Positions 13,201-19,367 of a stretch of 22,802 nucleotides of DNA are shown here, in pieces. Position 1 is the first letter of the stretch. Every line of letters begins with the position of its first letter. Source of the DNA: Microcaldota archaeon (GTDB lineage: Archaea; Micrarchaeota; Micrarchaeia; Norongarragalinales; CAINOH01); the NCBI GenBank assembly GCA_027371655.1, contig DAHXMR010000182.1, positions 1 through 22,802 of the forward strand. The letters are read 5' to 3'. Below the pieces are notes generated by a model, which did no database searches, had not been told where the DNA came from, and saw only the letters and a list, made by a program, of their open reading frames with translations. The position numbers and the translations under genes were made by a program.

Positions 13201-14560
13201 AATGAATTGCGGCGCGCAGGAAACCGTCTTGCAGGTGAAGTCCGACGCGCACTTGTACGCGTCCGGAACTTGCGGGACCGTGCAGTGCCTGATAAGCGAG
13301 CTGTCCAAGCTCACGGGCACCACTATCGGAAGCGATTTGAGTTCCGCTTTGGGCAAGGTGAAGGCAATACACACCGACCAGGGGCTTGCCACCGTCCAGG
13401 ACGACGGCGTAATCAGGTACATCCGCACCGCAGGCACCGAAAGTTCGGCGGGCGTGGGGCCGCTGCAGGTTGGAACCGGAAGCAACGCGACCGAAGTCAT
13501 AGCGGCAAACCAGGAATCGGGAACGCTCACTACCAAGACCAGCCTTGTCGGCAAGGAAACGCAGATTCCAAGCATCGATTCCCAGCTTTCGAACCAGGGC
13601 GCGTCCGTTGGAAGCATCAACATACAGGGCGACGCCTCGGTTTCGGCAAGCAGTTCGGCGGGTTCGACGCCGATGGGCCAGCTGGTCACCATCGACTTGG
13701 AGCGCGGAAAAATAGAGTACGACGCGGCGGGCAACCGCCTCGTTGTGGGATTATACGTTTTGGGCGAGGTGAACGCGCCGCAGTCCATCCAGGGCATAAG
13801 CGTGGCGGCCACAAGCAACGTTGACGAGAACGGAAAGCAAACTCCGGCAATCCGCGTGGACAACGTGCAGGCAAAGCCCGGCCAGGAAGAATTCGCGCAA
13901 AACTTCAACAACGGCCTGCAAAGCGTGCAGGGCACCGGCGGAATGCAAATGTTCGACACCAAGGACAAAACATACTACTTCACAACCGATGCCGCGGGCA
14001 ACCCTGTGCTGCGCATTTTGGACAAGAAAACCGGAAAGTACTCGGAATACAAGATCACCGGCCAGGTGACAAGCGACGGCAAGAACGTCAACGTGCCCAC
14101 GGACAAGGGGCCGTTCAGCTTCAACTTCGCGATGAACGACAAGGGCCAGCCCCAGATGACGGTCACGGGCCCCGACGGCTACAAGGACATAGCAACGCTG
14201 CTTGCCGCGCGCGGCCAGAACGGCATAATCATATTCGACCCCGCCACGGGAACTTTCCGCGCGCTCAACGGCCAGGACATTTCATTGAACAGCGACTTTG
14301 CCACCAAGGGATTGACCTACGTCGGCACCCCCGACGGAGTGCGCGGAGTGCCCACGAGCAACTTCCTGGACTACCAGCAGCAAGGCGGGCAGGGCGGAAC
14401 CGGCGGGCTCAACCCCCTGCTGTTGCCATCGTTCCCCGAAAACGCCGTGTTCGCGGGGCTCATGATTGCCGCAATACTCGTCGGAGTGGTGGCACTGAGA
14501 ATGCGCCAAGCGGGAGCCAAAGCAAAGGCTCCGCATCGCGTGCGCAGGCCCCGCGATTAG
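10250..14560 (+). CDS. Giant exported, C-terminally anchored protein of unknown function, 1436 residues
   Basis: The basic N-terminus (MYKKRGRLPLGRAKAG) and hydrophobic stretch (about 17-35, ending SPLAYG|V) read as a Sec signal peptide or anchor. The C-terminus has a Gly/Gln-rich spacer, one span (about 1396-1416, AVFAGLMIAAILVGVVALRM) and a basic tail, so the bulk should be external. Residues 40-850 are largely helical, with Gln/Ala/Asp/Lys-rich stretches around 370-460 suggesting coiled coil and an aromatic-rich middle around 620-720. Residues 900-1040 hold paired cysteines (GCFRKC, NCDITAPAC, TCGTVQC). Residues 1040-1380 are Ser/Gly/Asn-rich beta-type sequence, including DRDG-like turns and repeated AAGNxxL segments. 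No enzyme motif or named family is recognised. It may be a surface-layer component, adhesin or scaffold. Long minus-strand frames within it are GC-driven shadows. Confidence 0.75.
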   Translation: MYKKRGRLPLGRAKAGFAAFSFSIVAIALLFTELFSPLAYGVTSVASGSGIAAGSSGVQTGTGDCYSNSLSPSQTKAFWDSTLGFIGQELNALNYQQLLQNKAGAVTNQPQNLTVNVNTDSGKMYGVSDVAAVLGRDPSQVADDLNADVNGSVDLATVKAYMAAKPGPQGALEKLLGIKPKLQVDQPAFENYKIKLPNQRDIGLQEIFAMQEIGANDSNDKCLLDHSDIRGKVSYIVLLGKDLYLGFDQSSTTANANQHLTSTNTLAALSLNGGSDIIVPLRFMDYLKTVKFIGELDTIGSILETGMALVDKKTVEQAIKGQQDLEERVGKLGVGDSISYRSIQDVTTGGVKVKSTIYDLVVQPSEDNVKRAIASSEQAAANLAGSANAEERVQAATLKAQADNMQKILDDLHGQKLSDVDFQDALSKRINENAETMESAYGFDQFQRQTINQQALDQTLRAAEADNRFRLKELCPPYGACTEQQLAPLKRIYAILAGRATSNFVFGMLWLGPGRLALTASNAISFSSNDQRFADNYLQMYVDTPVAPDFRSASNWMLSGKVVELLSDLTHSGIPTAIFDIGQVYLLNQPDTGTSQEEGTASFTSLKNDIDRWDIATYWKGRSAGTMFEDIKNRNDYARMSMFANNMTLGANLQRRDEMTTYYDLLTYAAPLLAWKFMKIPDTNPLIFTMSRIATLDFYITNVVDPNKIKKDEMCDDGKVNSYKHWYEGFVAASQVSNLLLLPEGQALKATAAKAIQDYAERDVTGKLQGTAVSLAKLVSPDAPVNKVMKRLGIFVQMLSPFDMAKAAAASMGFEYTMRCKDTSYTVLGYQPLQKKAEGGVSALKDKLNPLGVDKILGNLSIGNALQGVGTQISKDNMSEIINTRALMQDQSGMITPSKLYYLHLDGATQEWWGVYDQLAKKGCFRKCIDGNVTAICMTQDGVELVNKLTGERTKLADKDHSLMSNCDITAPACIIPNTLVSAKMNCGAQETVLQVKSDAHLYASGTCGTVQCLISELSKLTGTTIGSDLSSALGKVKAIHTDQGLATVQDDGVIRYIRTAGTESSAGVGPLQVGTGSNATEVIAANQESGTLTTKTSLVGKETQIPSIDSQLSNQGASVGSINIQGDASVSASSSAGSTPMGQLVTIDLERGKIEYDAAGNRLVVGLYVLGEVNAPQSIQGISVAATSNVDENGKQTPAIRVDNVQAKPGQEEFAQNFNNGLQSVQGTGGMQMFDTKDKTYYFTTDAAGNPVLRILDKKTGKYSEYKITGQVTSDGKNVNVPTDKGPFSFNFAMNDKGQPQMTVTGPDGYKDIATLLAARGQNGIIIFDPATGTFRALNGQDISLNSDFATKGLTYVGTPDGVRGVPTSNFLDYQQQGGQGGTGGLNPLLLPSFPENAVFAGLMIAAILVGVVALRMRQAGAKAKAPHRVRRPRD

Positions 14561-14595
14561 CGCCCGCGCCAATAATTCAAGAGAGGCTATTTCCT

Positions 14596-15006
14596 TTGGT
14601 TCTTCACGGGGGCATTCCCAACAAACGCAATCCGCCCGCGGTTGCGGCAAGCCTCAGGGACAGGCAGGCCGGCAACCGCATCGAAGCGGTGAAGTCGATT
14701 GCCCGAAAGGTTTTGGAGCAATTTCCCCAGCACAGGATAACCAATACAACGTACCTGGCAAGCATCGGGCGGGTTTCCTTCGAAGTTGTGGATTCCCGCG
14801 CTGCGCGCAGGGCGGGAATCGAAATACGCGGGCCCAAGGGCACGGCATTGGTGGCAGTCGAATCCCGCGGAAAGCCAAAGCTCCACGTTTCCAAAGGCAA
14901 CGAAGAGCTGGGCAAAGCGCTTTCGCAGGCGTTCAAGGAAGAAGGCAACTACCGGTTGAGGCCCCGGGTGAAAAAAATCAGGCCGCCGCAATCGTGCGGG
15001 TGCTAG
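14596..15006 (+). CDS. Small basic protein of unknown function, probable TTG start
   Basis: The product is 136 residues. No ATG or GTG is available; the frame opens with TTG 14596, about nine bases after GAGAGG (14581-14586), a possible weak Shine-Dalgarno. A helical N-terminal half (SLRDRQAGNRIEAVKSIARK) is followed by beta-rich VSFEVVDSRAARRAGIEIRG and KGTALVAVESRG, a helix (NEELGKALSQAFKEEG) and a basic tail ending CGC. The product looks like a soluble cytoplasmic protein. It follows the giant protein gene by 35 bp, so read-through transcription is possible. Its stop overlaps that of the convergent next gene. The minus-strand frame across it is Cys/Phe/Pro-rich and unlike a protein. Confidence 0.6.
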   Translation: MVLHGGIPNKRNPPAVAASLRDRQAGNRIEAVKSIARKVLEQFPQHRITNTTYLASIGRVSFEVVDSRAARRAGIEIRGPKGTALVAVESRGKPKLHVSKGNEELGKALSQAFKEEGNYRLRPRVKKIRPPQSCGC

Positions 15007-15680
15007 GCCGCTTCCTGCTGTTCGTGCTGCGCCTGTTGCATTTTCGCAAGCTCCCGCCTGACCATGGCGGGAACAAGTTCCCCGATTTCGTTCTTGCGGT
15101 TTTTGGCCTCAAGCTTCGCCCTGACCTTTTCGGCGAACTCCGGGGAGAACAGGCCGATCCTGTGCTCCTGTGCGGCTTGAATCAGCCCGCGGGACATTAT
15201 GTCGCGCGTAAGCTGCTTTTTAGAACTCAAAAGCGTGAACGTGCGGCGGGGAATCAGGCGCCTTCTCTCCCCGGCAAGCTTCAATGCGGCAATCATCTGC
15301 CTGCTTGAAAGGAAGTCCTGGATTTTTCCGTGCTCGCCGGCATCGCTGAGCCTCTTCAAATGCGAAATGATCTCGTGCGCGTGGTGCTGGTACGCGGTCC
15401 CGCTGAGCATGTGGTGCAAAAGCGTTTCGCGCTCCTCGTGCGAAACGTGCCGGCTTCCGATGAACTTGAGCGCGGTGCCAAGCTTTTCCTCGCCGGCGGC
15501 GATGCGCTTGTTGCGCAAGCCCCTGAAAATCACCTTGTAAGCGCCCACGCGCTCGACTTCCTCGGGCCGCGCGGTGCCCAAAGCGACCTTGAACCGCTGC
15601 CAAAGCGAAGGCTTCAGCGCACGCTTCAAACGCTTGATCTCGGAGCCCTTGCCGCCCTTCCTGCGAAATATCAAGCCCAT
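15003..15680 (-). CDS. Basic helical protein of unknown function, 225 residues
   Basis: MGLIFRRKGGKGSEIKRLKR begins a Lys/Arg-rich, almost entirely helical protein without cysteines or hydrophobic spans. Notable stretches are a His-rich segment (SRHVSHEERETLLHHMLSGT, then QHHAHEIISHLK) at about 76-108 and a Gln-rich end (MQQAQHEQQEAA). Net basic charge and helicity suggest nucleic-acid or membrane-surface binding, but no fold is recognised. The ATG at 15680 lies about 42 bp after a TATA-like GCTTTTTATTCC. It converges on the preceding plus-strand gene; both stops fall in the 4-bp palindrome CTAG (15003-15006). Confidence 0.65.
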   Translation of the reverse strand: MGLIFRRKGGKGSEIKRLKRALKPSLWQRFKVALGTARPEEVERVGAYKVIFRGLRNKRIAAGEEKLGTALKFIGSRHVSHEERETLLHHMLSGTAYQHHAHEIISHLKRLSDAGEHGKIQDFLSSRQMIAALKLAGERRRLIPRRTFTLLSSKKQLTRDIMSRGLIQAAQEHRIGLFSPEFAEKVRAKLEAKNRKNEIGELVPAMVRRELAKMQQAQHEQQEAA

Positions 15681-15716
15681 TTTCGTTTACCCTTAAATTG
15701 TCTTGTGCGTTTTCTG

Positions 15717-15728
15717 GAATAAAAAGCA
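15717..15728 (-). promoter_or_regulatory. TATA-like box for the basic helical protein
   Basis: On the minus strand GCTTTTTATTCC is centred about 42 bp before ATG 15680, giving a leader of about 16 nt. The same T run could serve as the terminator of the gene ending at 15783. Confidence 0.35.
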
Positions 15729-15748
15729 ACACTGTTGGGGGAATGCGC

Positions 15749-15762
15749 GCCCAACGTTGGGC
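15749..15762. repeat. Perfect 14-bp palindrome
   Basis: GCCCAACGTTGGGC lies in the 102-bp gap between two minus-strand genes, about 27 bp upstream of the TATA-like box. It is extended by CTGT (15732-15735) and ACAG (15763-15766). It could be an operator for the downstream gene or a 3' hairpin of the upstream one. Confidence 0.5.
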
Positions 15763-15782
15763 ACAGCGGCGTGGGCGGCAAA

Positions 15783-16217
15783 TCACCCGTAGATTATGCC
15801 AATCACGTCGCCGTTCCGCAAGTCGTACCTGCCGTACTCGTAGTTGGGCTTGCCGTTCACGATGAATTGCAGGGACTTCCCGTTGCCCGCGTAATACCGG
15901 CTTCCGTCGTCCAGTTCGAGGTAGTCCTTGGAAAGGCTCCACCCGATTGTTTGCAGGAAAAAGCCCATGGTGACGCCCGTTGCGTGCTTGTGGATCTGGC
16001 TTGTGCCGTCCTCCATGTGCACAAGTTCGCTGCGCAATTGGTATTTGGGGTTCTCAAGCCAAACCGGAACCCCGTTTATCTCAACGCTCCAATTCATGTG
16101 GATGTGCGTCGAGCCCGCGGGGCCGATGTGCGGCGAATCCGCGGCATACGAGTAAATAACGTAACCGGCCAACAGCGCCGCGGCAAGCGCGAGGGCATAT
16201 TTCACACTCTTATGCAT
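15783..16217 (-). CDS. Exported or membrane-anchored His-rich domain protein, 144 residues
   Basis: ATG 16217 begins a short basic head and hydrophobic segment (MHKSVKYALALAAALLAGYV, to about residue 24), a signal peptide or anchor. The external domain has HIHMNWSVEINGVPV, VHMEDG, IHKHATGVTMGFFLQTIG and, near the end, VNGKPN..DLRNGDVIGIIYG. From memory this pattern (HxH..F.V.INGxxI, VHxHDG..IHxH...T.GxFF, NG.......D.I.I.YG) belongs to an unnamed extracellular domain seen in DPANN archaea and candidate-phyla bacteria. The clustered histidines (at least six) suggest a metal site; copper or zinc is a guess. It has no cysteines. The gene has its own promoter with a dyad operator candidate directly upstream. 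Confidence 0.7.
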   Translation of the reverse strand: MHKSVKYALALAAALLAGYVIYSYAADSPHIGPAGSTHIHMNWSVEINGVPVWLENPKYQLRSELVHMEDGTSQIHKHATGVTMGFFLQTIGWSLSKDYLELDDGSRYYAGNGKSLQFIVNGKPNYEYGRYDLRNGDVIGIIYG

Positions 16218-16249
16218 CAAAAACCACTTCCCGAATCCTTTCGGGCGGC

Positions 16250-16279
16250 GGAATATAAAAAGCTTTACAATAGTTGTAA
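16250..16279 (-). promoter_or_regulatory. TATA box with adjacent TTACAA-TAG-TTGTAA dyad
   Basis: On the minus strand GCTTTTTATATTCC (16250-16263) is centred about 39 bp before ATG 16217. Directly upstream (16265-16279) is a 15-bp dyad, TTACAA-TAG-TTGTAA, over the BRE position. Dyads built on TACA/TGTA are known for BlaI/CopY-type and other wHTH repressors; the regulator here is unknown. Confidence 0.55.
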
Positions 16280-16291
16280 TACTATGGGCCT

Positions 16292-16342
16292 CCGCGGGCT
16301 TTTGGCCCTTTCATCCGCGGATATCTTTATATATTTCCGCGG
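16292..16342 (+). promoter_or_regulatory. Strong TATA box between three evenly spaced CCGCGG palindromes
   Basis: CCGCGG occurs at 16292-16297, 16315-16320 (within the 10-bp palindrome ATCCGCGGAT) and 16337-16342, at spacings of 23 and 22 bp. The second and third flank TTTATATATTT (16326-16336). A transcript would start near 16357 and run toward tRNA-His. Confidence 0.5.
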
Positions 16343-16511
16343 GCACAACCATCTTCAGGAAAAGGGGTTTTTTGGAGAATGAAAGGCGGTTCACTTCATG
16401 CAGGCTTTCGGGCCCGCCTCAACTGATTTTTCGCCCGTTTTGTCCAGCCCAAGCTCCCGAAATTCCGCCTCCAAACCCGCGTTTTTTGCCTTTCCGAATG
16501 CTTTTTGCAAT
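16343..16511 (+). other. Non-coding leader or precursor region before tRNA-His
   Basis: No convincing gene is present. A stem AGGCGG (16384-16389) with CCGCCT (16414-16419) is the clearest structure. Short frames on both strands overlap the tRNA and look like shadows. No TATA box lies at the expected distance before the tRNA, so the tRNA is probably made from the promoter at 16326-16336 with this stretch removed by RNase P. Confidence 0.4.
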
Positions 16512-16607
16512 GGCTGTGGTAGTGTAGTGGTTAGCATCGAGGCCTGTGGGCTGCCCCAAAGGGCGGACAGAAAGCCTTTGACCCGAGTTCGAATCTCGGC
16601 CACGGCC
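16512..16607 (+). tRNA. tRNA-His (GTG) with a 23-nt intron
   Basis: The acceptor arms are GCTGTGG (16513-16519) and CCACGGC (16600-16606), with encoded G-1 at 16512 opposite discriminator C at 16607, the identity pair of tRNA-His. The D arm is GTGT/GCAT, the anticodon stem GAGGC/GCCTT (16539-16543/16574-16578), the anticodon GTG 16546-16548, and the T arm CCGAG-TTCGAAT-CTCGG (16583-16599). The intron 16550-16572 lies between positions 37 and 38. It forms a canonical bulge-helix-bulge: 4-bp helix CTGT/ACAG, 3-nt bulges GGG and AAA, and inner stem CTGCCC/GGGCGG closed by loop CAAA. The 3' CCA is not encoded. The gene lies 63 bp upstream of hisS. Confidence 0.95.
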
Positions 16608-16611
16608 CTAG

Positions 16612-16616
16612 TTTTT
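16612..16616 (+). terminator. T5 tract after tRNA-His
   Basis: TTTTT begins five bases after the discriminator base, a usual archaeal tRNA terminator. Confidence 0.5.
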
Positions 16617-16627
16617 CCTTATGCACG

Positions 16628-16638
16628 GGTTAAATTGG
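16628..16638 (+). promoter_or_regulatory. TATA box for hisS
   Basis: GGTTAAATTGG is centred about 38 bp before GTG 16671, predicting a TSS near 16659 and a leader of about 12 nt. This supports a start at 16671 or at ATG 16692. Confidence 0.5.
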
Positions 16639-16670
16639 CGGTTTGTTGAATTTTTGTTTGGTCGATTTTC

Positions 16671-18002
16671 GTGGCTGAAGAAGAAAAGAAAATGGATTTG
16701 GGCGCGTTGTCCCTCAAGGGTTTCCGTGACTTTTTGCCCGCGCAGGCGCGCAAGCGCGGCGCGGTAGTGCAAACTTTGAAGGAGTGCTTCGGGTTGTACG
16801 GCTTCGAGCCCTTGGAAACCCCGGCTATCGAGCGTTTTGAAGTCTTGTCGATGAAGTTTGCGGGCGGCGAGCAGATTTTCAAGGAAATGTATTTTTTCGA
16901 GGACCAGGGAAAGCGCAAGCTCGCGCTGCGCTACGATTTGACTGTTCCGTTGTGCCGCGTGATTGCCGAAAACCCGCGGCTTCCGATGCCTTTCAAGCGC
17001 TATCAAATCCAGCCCGTGTGGCGCGACGGGCCCACCAAGCTCGGAAGGTACCGCGAGTTCGTGCAATGCGATGCCGATATCGTAGGCGCCGAAGGGCCGC
17101 AGGTGGAAGCGGAGCTTTTGCTTTTGGCGCTGAGCGCTTTTGAAAAACTTGGTTTGGATGTCGAAGTGCGCGTGTCCAACCGCAAGTTCCTGAATGGCCT
17201 GGTCGAAGCCTGCGGCGTGCCTGCGGAGTTGCGGGACGGCGCAATCCTGTCATTGGATAAATTGGAAAAAGTCGGCGCGCAGGCGGTCGAGCAAGAGTTG
17301 TGCGAACGCGGCATAGCTGCCGATGCGGCAAAGCGGCTTTTGGCAGAATGCTGCCGCAAGGATGAGCGCAAGAAGTTGATGGATTACTTTTCATCCGTTG
17401 TTTCTTCCGCCGAAGGCAATGCGGGATTGTCGGAGTTGTCCGCGCTTTTCGCCCTGCTTGATTCCGCCGGCGCAGATGGCGACAAGATACTTTTCGCGCC
17501 CTCGCTTGCCCGCGGCTTGAATTACTATACTGGAACCGTTTTCGAAGTTTTCCTGCGTGATTCGAAGAAAATTTCGTCTTCGCTTGCCGCAGGCGGCCGT
17601 TACAGGAACACGATTTTCGGCTGCGTGAATTCAACCGAATGCCTGCCATCGTCCGGCATAAGCTTCGGCCTCGACGTGATTTGCGACGCCCTCGAGTCTG
17701 AGGGCAAGAATTCCACGGAACTCCCGCCCGCGCGGGTTTTCATCATTCCAATCAAGACCGTTGCCGAAAGCATCAAAATCGCTGAAGAATTCCGCAAGGC
17801 GGGCGTGCCTGCGGCAATGGATTTGGCTGAAAAAAACGTTGGCAAGAACCTGGAATACGCGGCAAAGGCGGGATTTCCGTTTGCCGTTCTCGTGGGCAAA
17901 AACGAGTTGGACAAGGGCGTTGTCACGCTGCGCGACTTGAAAACGGGCGAGCAAAGCGAGGTTCCGTTGCAGGCGGCAGCCAAGCGCGTTGGCGGGCAAT
18001 GA
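16671..18002 (+). CDS. hisS: Histidyl-tRNA synthetase
   Basis: This class II synthetase attaches histidine to tRNA-His in the cytoplasm. It is 443 residues from GTG 16671; ATG 16692 (residue 8) is the alternative. Motif 1 with the GFRDFLP opening is at about 17-54. Motif 2 spans RYDLTVP (87-93) to GRYREFVQCD (125-134), and the VWRDGPTKLGRYREF form resembles archaeal/eukaryotic HisRS more than bacterial. The histidine-specific loop LARGLNYYTG is at 279-288, GGRY at 308-311 and motif 3 GISFGLD at 329-335. Residues 355-443 form the HGTP anticodon-binding domain (VFIIPIK...FPFAVLVGKNELDKGVVTLRDL). An insertion domain lies at about 175-260. Length and motif order are normal. Its cognate tRNA gene is immediately upstream, so both may share the strong promoter at 16326-16336 as well as a local one. 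Confidence 0.97.
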   Translation: MAEEEKKMDLGALSLKGFRDFLPAQARKRGAVVQTLKECFGLYGFEPLETPAIERFEVLSMKFAGGEQIFKEMYFFEDQGKRKLALRYDLTVPLCRVIAENPRLPMPFKRYQIQPVWRDGPTKLGRYREFVQCDADIVGAEGPQVEAELLLLALSAFEKLGLDVEVRVSNRKFLNGLVEACGVPAELRDGAILSLDKLEKVGAQAVEQELCERGIAADAAKRLLAECCRKDERKKLMDYFSSVVSSAEGNAGLSELSALFALLDSAGADGDKILFAPSLARGLNYYTGTVFEVFLRDSKKISSSLAAGGRYRNTIFGCVNSTECLPSSGISFGLDVICDALESEGKNSTELPPARVFIIPIKTVAESIKIAEEFRKAGVPAAMDLAEKNVGKNLEYAAKAGFPFAVLVGKNELDKGVVTLRDLKTGEQSEVPLQAAAKRVGGQ

Positions 18003-18021
18003 TCCGCAGGGGTTTGCGCCC

Positions 18022-18040
18022 ACCTGAAAAGTATTTAAAG
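18022..18040 (+). promoter_or_regulatory. BRE/TATA for the first surface protein
   Basis: CCTGAAAAGTATTTAAAG contains a BRE-like GAAAAG followed by TATTTAAA (18032-18039), centred about 67 bp before ATG 18103. The predicted leader is about 40 nt, longer than elsewhere in the window. Confidence 0.55.
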
Positions 18041-18102
18041 CGGCAAGCTGCTTCTTTTCTCATAGCTATCTCTGCGCCTGCCGCGCTTTTTCCGGTGTTT
18101 AA

Positions 18103-19323
18103 ATGACTGCTTGCAAAAAATCGAGGGGACAAGGCGCTTTTGAGTACCTGATGCTTTTGGGCGGTTTGGTCGTAATGGCCACGATTGCCACGCTTCTTTC
18201 GCAGACCCTGGTTACTTCCACCTCGAACCAATCCTCCGGCACTTACACGCAATTCAGCCAGCAATTGGCCAACACGACCGCGACCATTGCACCGACGCCG
18301 TTGGCCGACCTGTTTCCCCCAAGCGTGGGGCAGGTTTCGCCTACGTCCGTGTCCGCGGGAAACAACGCGTTTTTTGCCAGTGCCACAGACGACACCGGAA
18401 TCGTGAGATGCGACTTGTACTGGAACGGCGCAAAGGAGGGCCCGATGGGCTTGACCGGTAGTACGACTTCCGTAACTGCGGAGTACTCCATGTACGTTTC
18501 GGGCTCCGCTTCGAATGTTTACGCCAACTGCACCGATGTCACCGGGAAATACTCGACCGGAACGCCCGTGAGCGTGGCGGTTTCAGGCGGCGCTCCAACT
18601 TCGTCGCCATCGCTCATAATTTCATCGGTTTGGACCCAATCGTGCCCGCCAAGCGGAACCGGCACTTTCGTGTACGCCAATGTGACGTCAAGCAACGGCG
18701 CCCTTACCCCTGGCCAGATCAGCGTCAGCGGGACCGTTTCGCAAAACGGCATAAACCAGACAAAGGCCTTGGCGTACGGGTCGCACTGGTTGTCCTATGC
18801 GGATAATGTTGAATGCGGAGGGGAACCCGCCCAATCATACCCCAACGCGTACCAGGAATACTTCGACGGCTTGCAAAACGGCAACGCAATTGTAACCGTC
18901 GCGGCAACCGCTGCGGGCTATGCGCCGGCAACAACCACGCAAACGCTTCCGGTGTACGGTGCAACCGACACTCCGCCGCAGTACTCATCAATAAATTTGC
19001 AGTGTGACATCATGAATTGCCGCGTAAAGATTTGGACGCAGTGGTCGGACAACTCCGCCTTGTCGGGATACGTTTTCTCAGCCAATGCCGCGCCCGGCTT
19101 TTCGCCGGCTTCTCCCTTGGCAAATTCCAGCTGGGTACAATTTGGCTCAAGCAATTTGAGTTCGAGCATAGGCTACGTGAATTTGTACGATTTTGGCCCG
19201 GCCAATCCCGGAAACCAGTTCAATTTCGCGTTTTACGCCAACGACTCGTCTAACGGATGGAACGGCACCGGAGTTTATTCCAGGACACTCCCACCGGGTT
19301 GCGACACTTCGGGATGCCCGTAA
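18103..19323 (+). CDS. Surface protein with class III signal peptide and Ig-like domains, 406 residues
   Basis: The N-terminus MTACKKSRGQGAFEYLMLLG has the archaeal prepilin site SRG|QGAFE with Glu at +5 and a hydrophobic helix to about residue 34, so the protein should be processed and inserted like a pilin. A Ser/Thr/Gln-rich spacer leads to an Ig-like domain (about 67-160) with a conserved Cys pair, RCDLYWNG and ANCTD. The closest relative of this domain is in the next gene (NCYFYWNG and ANCSD). A middle beta-rich region (about 165-288) and a C-terminal module (about 290-400, WSDNSALSGYVFS ... FYANDSSNGWNGT) match the repeat unit of the next protein. It has many N-x-S/T sequons and eight external cysteines, ending CDTSGCP. 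It is probably a pilus-associated or surface adhesin; the ligand is unknown. Confidence 0.8.
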   Translation: MTACKKSRGQGAFEYLMLLGGLVVMATIATLLSQTLVTSTSNQSSGTYTQFSQQLANTTATIAPTPLADLFPPSVGQVSPTSVSAGNNAFFASATDDTGIVRCDLYWNGAKEGPMGLTGSTTSVTAEYSMYVSGSASNVYANCTDVTGKYSTGTPVSVAVSGGAPTSSPSLIISSVWTQSCPPSGTGTFVYANVTSSNGALTPGQISVSGTVSQNGINQTKALAYGSHWLSYADNVECGGEPAQSYPNAYQEYFDGLQNGNAIVTVAATAAGYAPATTTQTLPVYGATDTPPQYSSINLQCDIMNCRVKIWTQWSDNSALSGYVFSANAAPGFSPASPLANSSWVQFGSSNLSSSIGYVNLYDFGPANPGNQFNFAFYANDSSNGWNGTGVYSRTLPPGCDTSGCP

Positions 19324-19367
19324 TCCCATTGGATTTTTCATCATTGGCGCAATATGGCGTGGGAAGA

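Noticed and set aside
12245..13372. Minus-strand frame of 375 codons
   Set aside because: Antisense to the giant exported protein. It is His/Arg/Leu-rich with no domain pattern.
15220..15942. Minus-strand frame of 240 codons overlapping two genes in another frame
   Set aside because: Arg/Gln/Ala-rich and crosses the intergenic palindrome and two better-supported genes on the same strand.
16391..16603. Minus-strand frame of 70 codons across the tRNA region
   Set aside because: Its start lies antisense inside tRNA-His and no promoter is visible. Part of the translation looks plausible, but support is too weak to annotate.
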